Assembly (NCBI RefSeq): GCF_900105195.1
Contig: NZ_FNRX01000002.1
Span: 3,534,001 to 3,598,000, forward strand
From: Rhodococcus pyridinivorans
GTDB taxonomy: Bacteria; Actinomycetota; Actinomycetes; Mycobacteriales; Mycobacteriaceae
DNA length: 64,000 nt
Reading direction: 5' to 3'
Numbering within the stretch: the first letter of the stretch is position 1; the number at the start of each line of letters is the position of its first letter. A model generated the notes under the pieces. The model saw only the letters and a list, made by a program, of their open reading frames with translations, made no database searches and was not told the origin of the DNA. A program made the translations under genes and the position numbers. Of the stretch, positions 9,868 through 18,703 are shown one piece after another.

Positions 9868-11862
9868 TCAGCCCAGCTCGTCCGGCAGGTCGAGCGGGCG
9901 ACCGAGCACGTGCTCGGACAGGAACGCCTCGACGGCCCGGTACCAGATCTTCGAGTGCTGAGGCTTCAGCACCCAGTGGTTCTCGGACGGGAAGTACAGG
10001 AAACGGTGGACGGTGGTGCCGTCGTCCTCGGCGGGTCGACCCGATTCGTTGAGCAGCTCGTACCACAGGCGCAGGGCTTCGCCGATCGGGACGCGATAGT
10101 CCTTGTCGCCGTGGATCACGAGCATGGGCGTGACGATGTCGGCGACGAACAGGTGCGGTGAGTTCTCGACCGCCATCTCCGGGGTCATCTCCCGCTGCCA
10201 GTACCAGGCAACGTCGGTGGTCGGGGTGAACTGGTCCAGCGCCCACAGACCCGCGTGGGTGACGACCGCGCGGAACCGGTCGGTGTGCCCGGCGATCCAA
10301 TTGGCGAGATATCCACCGAACGATCCGCCCATCACCGCGGTCCGCTCCTCGTCGATATCCTCACGCGCGACCGCGGCATCCGTGACGGCCATCAGATCGG
10401 TGTACGGTTCGTTCCCCCACCGACCCCAGCCACGCCGCACGAAGTCGTCGCCGTAGCCGGTGGACAGTGCGGGATCGGGCAGCAGCACCGCATAGCCGCG
10501 GGCGACGAGGAGCCACGGGTTCCAGCGCCACGACCAGGTGTTCCAGCTGCTCAGCGGACCGCCGTGCACCCACAGAAGCATCGGCGCGGGGTCGTCGGCG
10601 GACGCCGTGTGCGGAAGCGCGAACCACGCCCGCAGCGGCGTGCCGTCGGCGGCCTCGGTGGTCAGTTCCTCGAGACGTCCCGGCAGTTCCGGGAGCGCAG
10701 CGGGAGCACGTAGCGGCGTGACGGTGCCGGCGTCCGGTCCGGTGAGGTCGATGCGCACGGGGTGCGGCGGCGCTTCGTAGGAGGCGCGCAGCGCGTACGC
10801 CCTGCTGCCGTCGGGTGCGAGACAGACGTCCGTGTAGGCGGCGTCGTCCGCGGTCAGGCGGTCGGGCTGCGCGGACCCGAGTCTCTGCACGAAGACCGGC
10901 GCACGGCCGTGGTCGTCGGCGGTGAGCACGAGACCGGAACCGTCGGGCAGCCAGGTGACGGAAGTGGGACGTCTGTCCCATTCAGGGGCCTCGATGGTCG
11001 TGGTTCCGCTCGCGATGTCCAGGACGCGGACGGTGATCTGCGGCGGGTTCTCCGCGTCGCCCATCGATTCGTGCAGGTAGGCGAGCTTCGTCCCGTCGCG
11101 CGAGATCGACGGGTGCGTCGCGTCGCCGGTCTCGTCGTCGACGAGCGGGGTGCGCAGGCCGGTGCCGAGATCGACCCGCACGAGCGTGACCCGGCGCGAG
11201 GCGAGCGGACCGGGGACCACCCAGGTCGCGGCGGCGAACGAACCGTCGGCAGCGATGTCGACGGAGCCATCACGCAGCGACCCTCGGATCCCGGGCGTGA
11301 GGTCGGTGAACCCGTGGCCGCAGTTGTCCGGGACGAGCAGGTGCGGCTGGTCGGGTCCGAGATCGTGGTCCCAGTAGCGCACCGGATAGCCCGTGTGCAG
11401 CACCGCGGTGACGACCTTGTCCTTACGGGCGTCCCGGATCCGTTCGTCGTCGGACTCGCTGTGGCCGAGGACGGACGCGACGAGGACGATCCGGTCGGCC
11501 TCGGATGCCGCGTGCACCGATGCGAATCCACCCTTGCGGGATCCGACCTGCTCGGCCTCGCCGCCCGCTGCGGGCAGTCGCCACAACGACACCGGCGGAT
11601 CGTCCTTGCCCCGGGCGGCGGTGAACAGCAGGTCGCCGGACGCGGTGAAGGTCGGGTTCGATTCACCCGTGGTGCCGTGGGTGAGGCGGCGCGCCGGGGC
11701 GTTGCCTTCGGGATCCACCTCCCACAAAGCCTCGGTGTACGAGGTGGCCTTGTCGTCGAGCGTCGACTGCGTGATCACCAGGCGATTCCCGTCCGGGGAC
11801 ATCGTGAGGGAGGTGACGCGAGGAAGCGCCAGGTAGTCGTCGAGCTCGTGGAAGGCCGTCAT
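9868..11862 (-). CDS. S9 family prolyl oligopeptidase-like serine peptidase
   Basis: A 664-residue two-domain hydrolase. The N-terminal part (about 1-400) shows WD-like beta-propeller repeats (TSLTMSPDGNRLVITQST, LPDGSGLVLTADD, LAPDGSRAYAL); the C-terminal alpha/beta-hydrolase domain carries the nucleophile in GGSFGGYLANW, the Asp in DKDYRVPIGEA and the His in SENHW. It resembles acylaminoacyl-peptidase/dipeptidyl-peptidase relatives. No signal peptide is visible, so it should be cytosolic and degrade short peptides. The ATG at 11862 (MTAFHELDDYL) gives the normal start; 28 further codons upstream overlap the promoter region of the divergent kinase gene. Confidence 0.9.
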   Translation of the reverse strand: MTAFHELDDYLALPRVTSLTMSPDGNRLVITQSTLDDKATSYTEALWEVDPEGNAPARRLTHGTTGESNPTFTASGDLLFTAARGKDDPPVSLWRLPAAGGEAEQVGSRKGGFASVHAASEADRIVLVASVLGHSESDDERIRDARKDKVVTAVLHTGYPVRYWDHDLGPDQPHLLVPDNCGHGFTDLTPGIRGSLRDGSVDIAADGSFAAATWVVPGPLASRRVTLVRVDLGTGLRTPLVDDETGDATHPSISRDGTKLAYLHESMGDAENPPQITVRVLDIASGTTTIEAPEWDRRPTSVTWLPDGSGLVLTADDHGRAPVFVQRLGSAQPDRLTADDAAYTDVCLAPDGSRAYALRASYEAPPHPVRIDLTGPDAGTVTPLRAPAALPELPGRLEELTTEAADGTPLRAWFALPHTASADDPAPMLLWVHGGPLSSWNTWSWRWNPWLLVARGYAVLLPDPALSTGYGDDFVRRGWGRWGNEPYTDLMAVTDAAVAREDIDEERTAVMGGSFGGYLANWIAGHTDRFRAVVTHAGLWALDQFTPTTDVAWYWQREMTPEMAVENSPHLFVADIVTPMLVIHGDKDYRVPIGEALRLWYELLNESGRPAEDDGTTVHRFLYFPSENHWVLKPQHSKIWYRAVEAFLSEHVLGRPLDLPDELG

Positions 11863-11987
11863 GCCTGGACGATATCGGGAGCGGCGGTGGGCGGTCCGCA
11901 AGGTGGCACCGAGTTCGTCTGTAACCTGGTCGTTCGGCGGGTACATCCCGTGGCAACGCCGTCACCCAGTCCGAACGGAGCACTCAC

Positions 11988-12779
11988 ATGGTCGACCTCG
12001 CATACGTCATCGCCGGCTCGGAAGCGACCGGTGGCGCCGGTCTGCAGGTCGACCTCAAGACGTTCCAGCAGCTCGGTGTGTACGGGGTGGGCACCACGAC
12101 GTGCATCGTCTCGTTCGACCCGAAGAACAACTGGGGCCACCGCTTCTTCCCCGTCCCGGCCGACGTGATCGCCGAGCAGATCGAGGCCGCCACCGCCGCC
12201 CACAATCTCGACGTGGTGAAGATCGGCATGCTGGGCACGCCCGCGACGATCGACGTCGTCGCCGAGGGACTCGAGAAGCAGGACTGGCGGCACGTCGTGC
12301 TCGACCCGGTCCTGATCTGCAAGGGCCAGGAGGCCGGCGCGGCCCTCGACACCGACAACGCCCTGCGCGCGCAGGTGCTCCCCCACGCCACGGTCGTCAC
12401 CCCGAACCTGTTCGAGGCACGGACGCTGTCCGGGATGGACGAGATCACCTCGGTCGACCAGCTCATCGAGGCGGCGCGTCGCATCCACGACCTCGGCCCG
12501 AAGTATGTCGTCGCGAAGGGCGGCGTCGAACTCGACGGCGAGGACGCCGTGGACGTGCTGTTCGACGGCTCCGAGGTCACCCTCCTGACGGCACCGAAGG
12601 TCGGCAACGAGCGTGTCTCCGGCGCCGGCTGCACCCTCGCCGCCGCGATCACCGCCGAACTCGCGAAGGGCGCGTCGGTCGCCGACGCCGCGGCCCGCGC
12701 GAAGGATTTCGTCACGACCGGGATCAAGGGCCGCGTGTCCGCCAACACCCCGTTCGACACCGTCTGGCAGGGCGCCTGA
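11988..12779 (+). CDS. pdxK: Pyridoxal/pyridoxine kinase of the PdxK/ThiD-like type
   Basis: A ribokinase-fold kinase of 263 residues. The N-terminal AGSEATGGAGLQVDLKTFQ, the middle VLDPVLICKGQ and the C-terminal GAGCTLAAA match the Gram-positive PdxK subgroup rather than classical ThiD. In that subgroup the catalytic Asp of the GAGD motif is replaced by Cys (here GAGC), which can bind pyridoxal covalently. The likely reaction is ATP-dependent phosphorylation of pyridoxal to PLP. It could still act on hydroxymethylpyrimidine. It is a single gene, divergent from the S9 peptidase gene and convergent with the GNAT gene. Confidence 0.8.
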   Translation: MVDLAYVIAGSEATGGAGLQVDLKTFQQLGVYGVGTTTCIVSFDPKNNWGHRFFPVPADVIAEQIEAATAAHNLDVVKIGMLGTPATIDVVAEGLEKQDWRHVVLDPVLICKGQEAGAALDTDNALRAQVLPHATVVTPNLFEARTLSGMDEITSVDQLIEAARRIHDLGPKYVVAKGGVELDGEDAVDVLFDGSEVTLLTAPKVGNERVSGAGCTLAAAITAELAKGASVADAAARAKDFVTTGIKGRVSANTPFDTVWQGA

Positions 12780-12801
12780 TCCGAAGGCGGGAAGCATCCC
12801 G

Positions 12802-13407
12802 TCAGCGCGGCTGCCGCCACATCCCCCACAGGGTCGGCCCACCACCGGGGATGACGATGGCGCGGGTGACCTCGAACCCGAACCGCTCGTAGTAGGGAAC
12901 GTTCGATTCCTTGCTCGACTCGAGGTAGGCGGGGGCGTGTTCGGCGTCGGCGCGGTCGAGGCCGGCCTTCATCAGGGCTTTGCCGAGGCCGGTCCCCCGC
13001 GCATCAGGTGAGGTGCCGATCGTCGACAGGTACCAGTGCGGTTCGTCCGGATGCGCCGCGTCGAGGGTGACGTTGACCTGCCCTCCCCGCTTCATGTAGC
13101 GGCCGAGCGCGGCGTAGAAGCCGGGCAGGAGGCGGAGGGAGGTCCACGCATCGGTGCGCCATCGTCCGGGCGGCGCCCACATCGCCGCGCCTCCGACGGT
13201 CCCATCGGACTCGGCGATGTCGGTGGCTCCCAACGGCACCATGTGGTGGCGGGCGTCGGCGGCGAAGAAACGGGTCATGCGGCGGATACGGTGCTCCTCG
13301 TCCGGGAACATCCACGCGAAGACCGGATCGTCGAAGAACGCCTCGGCGATCACCCGAGCGAAGACCGGAATGTCGCGGCGCGTGGCGGTTCTCGGTTCGA
13401 CGGCCAT
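12802..13407 (-). CDS. GNAT family N-acetyltransferase
   Basis: A 201-residue GCN5-related acyltransferase. The acetyl-CoA-binding motif A is SPDARGTGLGKALM near residue 135-150, and the late YYERFGFEV motif is typical of the fold. The middle contains a Trp/Pro-rich insertion (WAPPGRWRTDAW), as in a common actinobacterial subfamily similar to the second GNAT at 52314. Substrate unknown. It is convergent with the kinase gene and 9 bp upstream of the winged-helix gene's stop codon on the same strand, so it may be cotranscribed downstream of that gene. Confidence 0.85.
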   Translation of the reverse strand: MAVEPRTATRRDIPVFARVIAEAFFDDPVFAWMFPDEEHRIRRMTRFFAADARHHMVPLGATDIAESDGTVGGAAMWAPPGRWRTDAWTSLRLLPGFYAALGRYMKRGGQVNVTLDAAHPDEPHWYLSTIGTSPDARGTGLGKALMKAGLDRADAEHAPAYLESSKESNVPYYERFGFEVTRAIVIPGGGPTLWGMWRQPR

Positions 13408-13416
13408 GTCGGCAGC

Positions 13417-14637
13417 CTACGACGAAGACGTGCCCGACGACCTGCCTTCCGTCGCCAGTTCCTTCGCGAGGGGCGTGGGGAACCGCGGCATCACCCGCAC
13501 CCCACCCAGCCAGTCGTCGAGGCGGGCGGCTTCCTCGCGTAGCACCGCGGTGCCCTCGGCGCCGATGTCCTCGAGCAGATGCAGGCTCACCGCTCCCGTG
13601 TCGGTCTGCCACCACGTGCCGACGATCCGTCCGTCCCACCAGGCGGTGGGACCGGCGTTGCCGTTGGAGTCGAACAGCGCCTCCTTGTACGGCCCGAGAT
13701 ACCACTCGCGTTCGGTCCACCCCATGACCGTGGGGTCCAGACCGGGCAGCAGTGCACCCCACGGTTCGACGGGAGCGGGCTCGTCCACGTCGTCGGCCAG
13801 GAGGTAGCCGGGACGGCCGTCGAGATCGACCTCCACCACGTCGAGTTCGGCGAGGGCCGCGCGGACGGCAGTGAGGGTGGAGCCGAGCCACCATTTCAGA
13901 TCCCCCTCGGTGCCGGGACCGAATGCGCGCAGCCACATCCGCACGAGTTCGCGCACACCCGTCGCCTCGTCGACGGGGTCGACGGCCGAGCCCAGCCACG
14001 ACTCGGTGGTCGTCCAGGTGGGGCGCGAAACCCGCCACGACCCCTTGTTCGACGCCCGGACCACTTTCCCCTCGGCGGAGAGCACCGTGAGCACGCGAGG
14101 CGCGAAGGTGACCGGCCCACCCCAGGATTTGCCGGCACCGAACTCCAGCGCGCCGTCGAGGAGCGGGATCTCGGCCTTGAGCTCGCTCGATGTCGCCTCC
14201 CGCCCGTCGGCCAGGGCGGCGAGGATGTGGCGGCTCACCTCGTCGAGCCAGCTCTCGCCGTCGTCGTGCAATCCGGCCTTCACGACGTCCTTGACGACCG
14301 TGCGCCGTTGTGCGGCGGCAACCCGGGCGCTCGCCCCGGCCTGCACCACCGGGAGGGTGTCGAGCGGGACGACGAAGACGGTGCGCCGCATGGCCATGTG
14401 TTTGACCATGGTGCGGTCGTCGTAGAGCGCCCTGTCGAGGTCGGCCACGGTGAACCCGTCCACACGTGCCCACGCCGACAGGTAGACGGTCGCCGGGTCG
14501 GTGCCGTGCAGGCACACCAGGGACGTCGCCGCGTCGACGGCGTCGGGGGCGCGGTGGGCGGGATGCAACCGGTGCCGGACGGCCAGTCGTGCCCGGCGTT
14601 CGTCCACGTCGATCCTGGGTGCGGCCATGGCCGTCAT
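13417..14637 (-). CDS. Winged-helix DNA-binding domain protein (HTH_42/AlkX-like)
   Basis: A 406-residue protein resembling the actinobacterial winged-helix family (HTH_42, YcaQ/AlkX relatives), some of which are DNA glycosylases or DNA-damage proteins. Visible family features are the N-terminal RTVFVVPLDTLPVVQAG segment, the WGGPVTFAPRVL region and the C-terminal NAGPTAWWDGRIVGTWWQ. Two start codons are possible, 14637 (MTAMAAP) and 14628; neither has a strong ribosome-binding site. It is downstream of the demethylase operon by 50 bp on the same strand but its content suggests it is unrelated. Confidence 0.7.
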   Translation of the reverse strand: MTAMAAPRIDVDERRARLAVRHRLHPAHRAPDAVDAATSLVCLHGTDPATVYLSAWARVDGFTVADLDRALYDDRTMVKHMAMRRTVFVVPLDTLPVVQAGASARVAAAQRRTVVKDVVKAGLHDDGESWLDEVSRHILAALADGREATSSELKAEIPLLDGALEFGAGKSWGGPVTFAPRVLTVLSAEGKVVRASNKGSWRVSRPTWTTTESWLGSAVDPVDEATGVRELVRMWLRAFGPGTEGDLKWWLGSTLTAVRAALAELDVVEVDLDGRPGYLLADDVDEPAPVEPWGALLPGLDPTVMGWTEREWYLGPYKEALFDSNGNAGPTAWWDGRIVGTWWQTDTGAVSLHLLEDIGAEGTAVLREEAARLDDWLGGVRVMPRFPTPLAKELATEGRSSGTSSS

Positions 14638-14687
14638 CGTAGGACCGGCCACCGACCTCGGGCGCGCGGTGAAGGGGCCCCGCGGCC

Positions 14688-15668
14688 TCAGGCTGCTCGT
14701 TCGCGCAGCCAGGCCATCGCCTCCATCCGGTACTCGTCGATGCCCTTGTACTGCGCGATCTCGCGCGGCAGCTCCTCGACGATGTCGGCGAGCTGGTACG
14801 CCCACTGCGGGTAGGCGGCGATCTCGGCGAGGGGTGCCATGTAGGTGCGGATGTTGAACACGATCGCACCGGTCGTCGGCAGCCGGATGAGGTGCTCGAG
14901 TTCGATGCGCAGCTGGATCCTCCCCCAGTCCTTCTCGGCCATCAGGCGGGGGATGTCGTCCATCCACTCGGGCATCGTCTCGAGGCTCGTGTCGCGGCGC
15001 CGCGAGCCGACGGCCGAGAAGGTCCAGTTCACCCGTCGGTAGGGCTGGTCGGCGGTGAGCCGGCGCAGGAACTGCTCGGCCCGGTCGGTGACCCCGTCGC
15101 GCGTGAGACCGGGTACGGGACGGTGGATCTCGTGCATGCTCATGCCGATGTCGAACTTCACCGACCAGTCGGCGGAGGAGGTCACCACGGCGGCGTCGAA
15201 GTAGAAGTGGCCGTCGCGTTCGGTGACGAGCAGGACGTCGTCGGGGATCTGGCAGGCGACGAACACCAGCGGGTGTTCGGGCAGCGTCTCCGGATCACCC
15301 GGGACGAAGGTGCAGTCGATTCCGAGAGGTTGGTTGCGCCAACGGTATCCGGATCCGAGGCGGTCGAGGGTCATGAGGTCGGGATACGACGCGGCCATCT
15401 CGCGGAAGTAGAACATCAGCAGGTCCCACGAGGCCGGGGTCATGTGCGGGAGGTAGCGGACCCGGTGCGGGTCCCGCTCGAGGATCCCCTGTCGCAGGGC
15501 CATCATCTCGACGTAGTCAGGTCCGAGGTCGACGATGTGTTCGCCCCAGCCGCCGACGAACGTGTCGACGCGGCGGCGAGCGGGTTCGACGTTGACCCCG
15601 TAGCGGAATCTGTTCTCACCTTCGAGAAAAGGCCACGGGAGATAGGACAGGTCGCTGGTAACGGTCAC
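14688..15668 (-). CDS. DUF3445 haem-dependent oxidative N-demethylase alpha-like protein, copy 1
   Basis: A 326-residue member of DUF3445 (PF11927). The characterised member is the haem-binding alpha subunit of the Pseudomonas mendocina N-demethylase (HODM), which oxidises dimethylamine to methylamine and formaldehyde. Shared family features seen here are FRYGVNVEP, WDLLMFYFREM, MSMHEIHRPVP and RRVNWTFS, and a C-terminal block ending QYKGIDEYRMEAMAWL. The His of IHxPVP is conserved in both copies and is a candidate haem or substrate ligand (inference). It is the last gene of a coupled operon, 24 bp after DmmA-like copy 1. Substrate could be dimethylamine or another N-methyl amine. Confidence 0.85.
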   Translation of the reverse strand: MTVTSDLSYLPWPFLEGENRFRYGVNVEPARRRVDTFVGGWGEHIVDLGPDYVEMMALRQGILERDPHRVRYLPHMTPASWDLLMFYFREMAASYPDLMTLDRLGSGYRWRNQPLGIDCTFVPGDPETLPEHPLVFVACQIPDDVLLVTERDGHFYFDAAVVTSSADWSVKFDIGMSMHEIHRPVPGLTRDGVTDRAEQFLRRLTADQPYRRVNWTFSAVGSRRRDTSLETMPEWMDDIPRLMAEKDWGRIQLRIELEHLIRLPTTGAIVFNIRTYMAPLAEIAAYPQWAYQLADIVEELPREIAQYKGIDEYRMEAMAWLRERAA

Positions 15669-15692
15669 ATTCGGTCCTTCCGGTCGGTTCTG

Positions 15693-16169
15693 TCAGGCGA
15701 CGGCTCCGAGATAGGTGCCGTGGTGACTCGACAGGTGCGGGCGGATCTCGAGGGAGATCCCGCACCCGGCGCACGAGATCCTGTCGCCGGGTCGCGCGTC
15801 GGCCCGCTGTGTCGTCTCGCAGTGGGGGCAGAAAACCGTCAGCGTCACCGTCGACGTGACGTAGGTGATGAGTTCGCAGGGCAGGGCGCCGGCCTGCCGG
15901 GCGGCGGCGGTGTAGGCCATGGCCTCGGCGGCCGGACCGGCGACGAGGATGCGTGATCCCGCCCTCAGCGCGGCGACCGCTTCGGCGGCGCGACCGGGTG
16001 TCGGGTCGTAGAGGGCGGCGGCGTCGCGTCCAAGTTCGGAGGCGTCGGCCATCCAGTGCCGCACCGCCTTTCGCGCGAGTTCGCAGTCGCTCGCGGCGAG
16101 GACGAGGAAGGCGCGACCGGCACGGTCGAGTGCGGGTGGGTCGCCGTGGACGAATCCGGAGGCCTTCAC
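15693..16169 (-). CDS. Dimethylamine monooxygenase subunit DmmA-like protein, copy 1
   Basis: A 158-residue protein. The N-terminal two-thirds look like a small Rossmann-type fold (FLVLAASDCELARKAV, RILVAGPAAEAMAY). The C-terminus has two CxxC pairs (CPHC and CAGC), probably a zinc or iron site, and ends LSSHHGTYLG, shared with copy 2 (VSRHHAAYLGY). This matches DmmA-family subunits found with bacterial dimethylamine monooxygenases. Its GTG start overlaps the stop of DUF3445 copy 2 as GTGA. It probably forms a complex with the adjacent DUF3445 protein(s). Confidence 0.75.
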   Translation of the reverse strand: MKASGFVHGDPPALDRAGRAFLVLAASDCELARKAVRHWMADASELGRDAAALYDPTPGRAAEAVAALRAGSRILVAGPAAEAMAYTAAARQAGALPCELITYVTSTVTLTVFCPHCETTQRADARPGDRISCAGCGISLEIRPHLSSHHGTYLGAVA

Positions 16170-17191
16170 GTCCGCACACCCCCGTAGGTGCGGAGCCAGC
16201 GCACCCCCGGTTCGCGGGTGCGGGTGATGCCCTTGTAGTCGGCCATATCCTCGGGCAGCTCCTCGAGGACACGGCACAACCGCTCGGCCCATTCCGGTAC
16301 GCGGGCGATGTCCTCGAAGGGCAGCAGGTAGGTGCGGATGAGGAACATGATCGCGCCGGAGACACCGAGGCGCACGAGGTGCTGGACCTCGACGCGCAGG
16401 TTCAGCCGGCGCCCCACGTCCTCGAGCGGCCCCTCGGCGAGCAGCCGCCGGTCGCGTCCCCACACGGGATAGGTCTCGGTGGACTGGTCGAGGAGGCGGT
16501 CGACGCTGAGCGACCAGTTGGTGCGGCGGTACTGCCGGCCGGGCTGCAGGCCCATGAGGAACTGCTGGGCGCGCGGGATGACCCCTTCGGTGTGCACGCG
16601 CGGGACGGGCCCGTGGATCTGCAGGAAGCTCATGCCGACGTCGAAGCGCAGCGACCAGTCGGCGGCGAAGGTCACCAGTCCGGCGTCGCCCCAGAGGGCA
16701 CCCTCACGCTGGTCGAGCAGCACGACGTCCTCCTGGAGGTGCCTGCCGACGAACAGCAGGGGTGGTTCGGGCAGGGTGGACGGATCACCGAACACGAAGG
16801 ACTGTTCGACGCCGAGTGCCCGGTTGGTGAATCGCCGGGCCGCACCGTCCCCGTCGAGCGAGAACTTCTCGGGGTGGGCGTCGGTGAGCATCCGCATGAG
16901 GGTGAGCATCGCGTCCCACTGGGCGATCTCCATGTGCGGCAGAGCCTGGAACCGGGTGGGGTCCTCGGCGAGGATGCGGGTGCGTTCGGCGAGATCCTCC
17001 CGGTACCGGCCGTCGACGTCGACGGGGTGGGTCCCCCATCCCCCGACGGGTGTCTCCACGACACTGCCGGCGGGTTCGACGTTGGTGCTGTAGCGGTAGG
17101 TGTCGCGGGGGAAGGGGAACGGGAAGCGGGCGATGCGGTCGGGGATCGCCGCGCTGTCGCCGAGGGCCTCGAGGTCGATCGTGGTACTCAC
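16166..17191 (-). CDS. DUF3445 haem-dependent oxidative N-demethylase alpha-like protein, copy 2
   Basis: A 341-residue paralogue of the protein at 14688. The same landmarks occur in the same order: YRYSTNVEPAG, WDAMLTLMRML, MSFLQIHGPVP, RRTNWSLSVDR and the C-terminal MADYKGITRTREPGVRWL. The two copies are clearly diverged at residue level, so this is an old duplication rather than a recent one. The GTG start at 17191 overlaps the reductase stop (GTGA) and the stop overlaps the next GTG, so stoichiometric expression with the reductase and DmmA-like copy 1 is likely. Confidence 0.85.
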   Translation of the reverse strand: MSTTIDLEALGDSAAIPDRIARFPFPFPRDTYRYSTNVEPAGSVVETPVGGWGTHPVDVDGRYREDLAERTRILAEDPTRFQALPHMEIAQWDAMLTLMRMLTDAHPEKFSLDGDGAARRFTNRALGVEQSFVFGDPSTLPEPPLLFVGRHLQEDVVLLDQREGALWGDAGLVTFAADWSLRFDVGMSFLQIHGPVPRVHTEGVIPRAQQFLMGLQPGRQYRRTNWSLSVDRLLDQSTETYPVWGRDRRLLAEGPLEDVGRRLNLRVEVQHLVRLGVSGAIMFLIRTYLLPFEDIARVPEWAERLCRVLEELPEDMADYKGITRTREPGVRWLRTYGGVRT

Positions 17192-18183
17192 AGATCCAGC
17201 TCCAATCGGGGTCCGTTCGCGCGGGAGACGCACGGCATGAGGCAGTCTCCGGCCTCCTTCTCGGCGGCGCCGAGATACAGGTCGCGGTGTTCGATGTCGC
17301 CGCTCACCACGGGCAGCCGGCACTCCCCGCACACGCCCTGACGGCAGAGGCTGGGGACCGCGATGCCGCGGGATCCGAGCGCTTCGAGGAGGCTGACACC
17401 CGAGGCGACGTCCACGTCGACGCCGCTGCGGGTGAGGTGTGCGGTGAACGGTTCGCCGGGGTCGAGGTCGCCGACCCCGAAGTGCTCGTAGTGCACGCGG
17501 GCGCCGGGCCAGCCGGCGCGACCGGCACGGTCGGTGAGTTCGTCGATGAGCGCAGCCGGGCCGCACGCGTAGAGGTGGGTGCCGATCGGCTGGTCCAGCA
17601 GCGCGGGTCCCATATGCTCCCAGAAGCCGTCGCGGCCGGTGTGGAGGTGGAGGCGGTCGCCGCACAGCTGCTCCAGGTCGTCGAGGTGGGCGGCGTCGCC
17701 CTCCCGGTGGACGTAGTGCACCTCGAACGAGCGGCCCCACTGCACGGCGGCGCGGACGTGGGACAGGATCGGGGTGACGCCGATTCCGCCGGCGACGAGC
17801 AGGTGGTGCCGCGCGGTGAGGACCGGGGCGAAGGCGCTGCGCGGGGTGCTCACCTGCACCCTGTCCCCCGCTCGCAGGGAGTGGATCCAGCGGGAGCCAC
17901 CGCGGCCGTCCTCCTCGAGCCGTACGGAGATGCCGTAGTGGTCGGGCTCGAAACCGGGTCCGGTGAGGGAGTAGGAGTTTCGGCGGGATTGCCCCTCCGG
18001 CCCGGTTCCGCAGGTCACGACGATGTGACTGCCCGGGGTGAAGGAGGGCAGGAGTGCGCCGTCGGACGCGACCAGCCGCATGTGCCGCACGGTCGGGGTC
18101 AGTGCGGTGACCTCGTCGACCGCCAGCACCAGGCCGGCGTCGGACGGCACGTTCGTTGCGGGGCTGTCGGACATCAGGGTCAT
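17188..18183 (-). CDS. Phthalate-dioxygenase-reductase-type FNR/2Fe-2S oxidoreductase
   Basis: A 331-residue electron-transfer protein. It has an FMN/FAD-binding beta-barrel with RRNSYSLTG, an NAD(P)H-binding domain with GGIGVTPILSH and YACGPAALI, and a C-terminal plant-type ferredoxin domain with Cys280-x4-Cys285-x2-Cys288 and Cys318, the standard 2Fe-2S spacing. It is the only reductase in the operon, so it presumably passes NAD(P)H electrons to one or both DUF3445 haem proteins, as the beta subunit does in HODM. The ATG at 18183 shares one base with the preceding stop codon (TGATG). Confidence 0.9.
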   Translation of the reverse strand: MTLMSDSPATNVPSDAGLVLAVDEVTALTPTVRHMRLVASDGALLPSFTPGSHIVVTCGTGPEGQSRRNSYSLTGPGFEPDHYGISVRLEEDGRGGSRWIHSLRAGDRVQVSTPRSAFAPVLTARHHLLVAGGIGVTPILSHVRAAVQWGRSFEVHYVHREGDAAHLDDLEQLCGDRLHLHTGRDGFWEHMGPALLDQPIGTHLYACGPAALIDELTDRAGRAGWPGARVHYEHFGVGDLDPGEPFTAHLTRSGVDVDVASGVSLLEALGSRGIAVPSLCRQGVCGECRLPVVSGDIEHRDLYLGAAEKEAGDCLMPCVSRANGPRLELDL

Positions 18184-18695
18184 CAGCGTTCCTCCGCGTC
18201 GATCATGTAGCCGAGGTAGGCCGCGTGGTGACGCGAGACATGGTGGTAGACCACGAGTTCCGCGCGGCAGTTCGGGCAGGTGGTGCACCGGCCGACCTCG
18301 ACGTCGGCGAGATGGGTGGTGTGACAGTGTGCGCAGTAGACCGCGTGGTCGGCGGTGTCGATCGGGACGGGCATGATCTCCTCGTCGACGAGCCCGCCGG
18401 CCACCGCCACGGCCCTTGCGGCGAGGACGGCGGCCTCGGATCCGACGAGGACGAGTCGGCAGCCGACCCGGGAGGCGTCGAGCTGCCGTCGGAGGACGCG
18501 GGCAGCTGTGTCGCCCCACTCGGCGGGCAGACGCATCCAGTCCACCCGCCGACCGTCGAAGGACAGCAAGAGATTCCGCGCCTGCTCGGCAGCCTCGTCG
18601 CCGAAGGACAGGATCGTGAAGGTCCGTCCCCCGCCGGCGATGCTCCGTTCCTCGTCCCACCTCGGCACACTGGTGGTGTCCATACAGACGTTCAC
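18183..18695 (-). CDS. Dimethylamine monooxygenase subunit DmmA-like protein, copy 2
   Basis: A 170-residue paralogue of the protein at 15693. It has the same small Rossmann-like part (CRLVLVGSEAAVLAARAVAV) and C-terminal Cys cluster (CAHC then CTTCPNC) plus VSRHHAAYLGY. The GTG at 18695 is preceded by AGGAG at good spacing and is preferred; an ATG four codons later (18683) is the alternative. It lies between the cupin and the reductase genes. Having two DmmA-like and two DUF3445 genes with one reductase suggests two heteromeric oxygenase modules. Confidence 0.75.
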   Translation of the reverse strand: MNVCMDTTSVPRWDEERSIAGGGRTFTILSFGDEAAEQARNLLLSFDGRRVDWMRLPAEWGDTAARVLRRQLDASRVGCRLVLVGSEAAVLAARAVAVAGGLVDEEIMPVPIDTADHAVYCAHCHTTHLADVEVGRCTTCPNCRAELVVYHHVSRHHAAYLGYMIDAEER

Positions 18696-18703
18696 GGCAT
18701 CTC

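Noticed and set aside
11988..12779. ThiD (hydroxymethylpyrimidine kinase) annotation
   Set aside because: The GAGC motif and overall pattern fit the Gram-positive PdxK subgroup better; no thiamin genes are nearby. ThiD activity is not excluded.
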